Shown here piece after piece: positions 63,601 through 64,000 of a stretch of DNA of 64,000 bases (its first letter is position 1; every line of letters begins with the position of its first letter). A model generated the notes under the pieces. The model did not search any database. It was not told the origin of the DNA and saw only the letters and a list, made by a program, of their open reading frames with translations. The translations under genes and the position numbers were made by a program. Source of the stretch: Hahella sp. HNIBRBA332 (GTDB taxonomy: Bacteria; Pseudomonadota; Gammaproteobacteria; Pseudomonadales; Oleiphilaceae); the NCBI RefSeq assembly GCF_030719035.1, contig NZ_CP132203.1, positions 4,854,501 through 4,918,500 on the forward strand, in the 5' to 3' direction.

Positions 63601-64000
63601 GCGCCTGATTCAATCGGTCCAGCCACTGCTTTTGCGCCCGCAAAGACTCCAGGCGTTCGGCATCTGTTTTTTCCTGAGTTTCGAGAGCCGCCGCTTCTTC
63701 GTAGTAGGCGGTCAGTTCATCGTCACTGAGTAGATCCTGCCCCTCCGCTTTAGCGCGCAGACGCTCCAGCTCCCCTTTCGCCTCGCGCTGGCGCTCGAAT
63801 ACCCGGGCGGAAATCTTGCCGTAGATTTCCGTGCCGGTCAGTTCCTCCAGCAACTCAGCCCGTTCATTCGCGGGAGCGTTAAGAAACGCAGCGAAGCCAC
63901 CCTGCGCCAGTAACATTGATTTGGTGAAGCGAGCAAAGTCCAGACCCGTTAACTCAGCTATCAGCGTCAGCTTGTCCTTCACTTTATCCGCAAGAATTTT
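60671..64000 (-). CDS. sbcC: SbcC, exonuclease SbcCD large subunit, 5' end beyond the window
   Basis: At least 1110 codons; the reading frame runs through the end of the window, so the N-terminal P-loop is not seen. Visible features: LLAQGGFAAFLNAPANERAELLEELTGTEIYG (signature region after the Walker A half), long coiled coils, the zinc hook CPLCGSHDHPG at about the middle, and a C-terminal ATPase half with LSGGESFLVSLALALALSD and Walker B DSLFLDEGFGTLD. With SbcD it cuts DNA hairpins and processes ends. SbcD would be expected upstream, outside the window. Confidence 0.96.
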   Translation of the reverse strand, partial: KILADKVKDKLTLIAELTGLDFARFTKSMLLAQGGFAAFLNAPANERAELLEELTGTEIYGKISARVFERQREAKGELERLRAKAEGQDLLSDDELTAYYEEAAALETQEKTDAERLESLRAQKQWLDRLNQAQQSYNEAEQRLSEATARLEQEKSDLGRLALSEPAEKLRPFYKDFQQAHDAYAQTERHIKSLTESLELAREELERKSSELALAKQALMQLQTQREELESLVAEKVMPLDQAIEQLRSLMQQQQETVTETLRRQVESGEQEKNLSHQLKALRGGIQEANEYLESRRSHKLLPENLPLWRERLAQRTKAKIELAKLQEAVSTRQAVHRQQEAESARLQEAQATAHSALEERRQAVMATQQAILDVLSGEAEVDLRERLAAMQKSRTDRFRLGRLADDHSKRSQELMALNAQLSQRESELEQGKQSLALMRKQYKAEKTHLDDLDRLLQQERQIASLSEHRARLSPGEPCPLCGSHDHPGIAAYEAQRESDTEKRLQEKRKQLQELEDKGKKLNEAAARLSSELELGVATRGKLEQEMAALRGEWEQLCKDFSVNLAIDAPAGAENAVDVYLQKEETKENALAERVRSLEQTEKQLQQAKESATVAEQELGEIRRKLELQQRDLLNLNKEIEGLLTQQTEQRSALSALEQGLTEAFSSMGYAMPKDDDQDAWLEARNAEAREYQARQEKLELGVKQAGDLERQLEHAAEKTAEIAQTLTGLQENLAQTEAALTEKKSQRQALFGDKSPAEERKRMQEQLATTEKRWATLQEDKERADTALQQHLGREEVLKTQLGSQRALLSDAERLWSEALAASRFADQAAFEQALINEEERQALAVLKQELDQQKDRAATLKQRAEAELNELLAAPATQLKEAELTEQLQAVADGLKAISQKQGEIRQLLQSDQSRRMSRQKLLVDIELLQQRYDDWAYLSGLIGAADGAKFRRYAQGLTLDHLVYLANQHLSRLHGRYELERREGEALELQVVDTWQADTVRDTKTLSGGESFLVSLALALALSDLVSHKTSIDSLFLDEGFGTLDSETLEVALDALDCLNASGKMIGVISHVEAMKERISVQIKVKKMSGLGVSRLDNRYCLESAM

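Noticed and set aside
1..64000. CRISPR array, prophage, integron or transposon
   Set aside because: No regularly spaced repeats, transposase, integrase or att-like duplications were seen.

Overview
The window looks like chromosome of a marine gammaproteobacterium of the Oceanospirillales type, resembling Hahella in gene content (inference from gene families; no search was run). It is gene-dense, moderately GC-rich, and holds mostly metabolic, transport and envelope genes. I see no rRNA, tRNA, insertion sequence, prophage or CRISPR array.

Layout. 1-7.4 kb: a leftward B12 locus (cobS partial, cobT, cobU, cobQ, a beta-propeller lipoprotein, btuB) headed by a clear cobalamin riboswitch. 7.6-9.2 kb: a DUF3012 lipoprotein, a small membrane protein and an HKD-type phospholipase D-like protein. 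9.4-14.3 kb: phenylalanine/tyrosine catabolism (phhA, hppD, hmgA, fumarylacetoacetase, maiA), the last four tightly packed. 14.3-18.5 kb: a DUF5071-like protein, a PrsW-type protease, an unknown membrane-anchored protein and an MFS transporter. 18.8-24.3 kb: a histidine kinase/response regulator pair divergent from a PspA-like / membrane protein / VWA operon, with direct-repeat boxes between them. 24.3-28.8 kb: a composite MshEN-like/Ig/FN3 protein, a GNAT acetyltransferase, a secreted beta-helix protein and a metallophosphoesterase.

28.9-33.9 kb: an isolated fused TssB-TssC contractile-sheath protein, then a TAXI-type TRAP transporter with two tandem palindromes upstream. 34.1-37.3 kb: small envelope proteins, a putative caspase-like (clan CD) protein, two membrane proteins and a SnoaL-like protein. 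37.3-40.8 kb: a DctB/DctD-type two-component system. 41.0-47.2 kb: an N-type (alternative) F-ATPase operon, order beta, epsilon, Q, a, c, b, alpha, gamma, with no delta gene and no recognisable atpR. 47.2-60.6 kb: a PLA2-like secreted protein, a fatty acid hydroxylase, a PRPP synthetase, a GT-like protein, a solute-binding protein, YaeQ, an EamA transporter, a LysR regulator, several lipoproteins, a secretin-like protein, a sugar-binding-type protein and a class D beta-lactamase. 60.7-64 kb: the C-terminal part of SbcC.

How the parts connect. The B12 genes form one riboswitch-controlled uptake and nucleotide-loop assembly unit. The aromatic cluster converts phenylalanine through homogentisate to fumarate and acetoacetate, lacking only the tyrosine aminotransferase and pterin recycling here. 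The N-ATPase is a second, ion-pumping ATPase. Items most worth a second look: the orphan TssB-TssC fusion, the MshEN-membrane-Ig-FN3 protein, the propeller lipoprotein beside btuB, the PspA/VWA module with its odd kinase, the caspase-like protein, and the N-ATPase oddities (Walker lysine to arginine in alpha, missing atpR, micro-ORFs).
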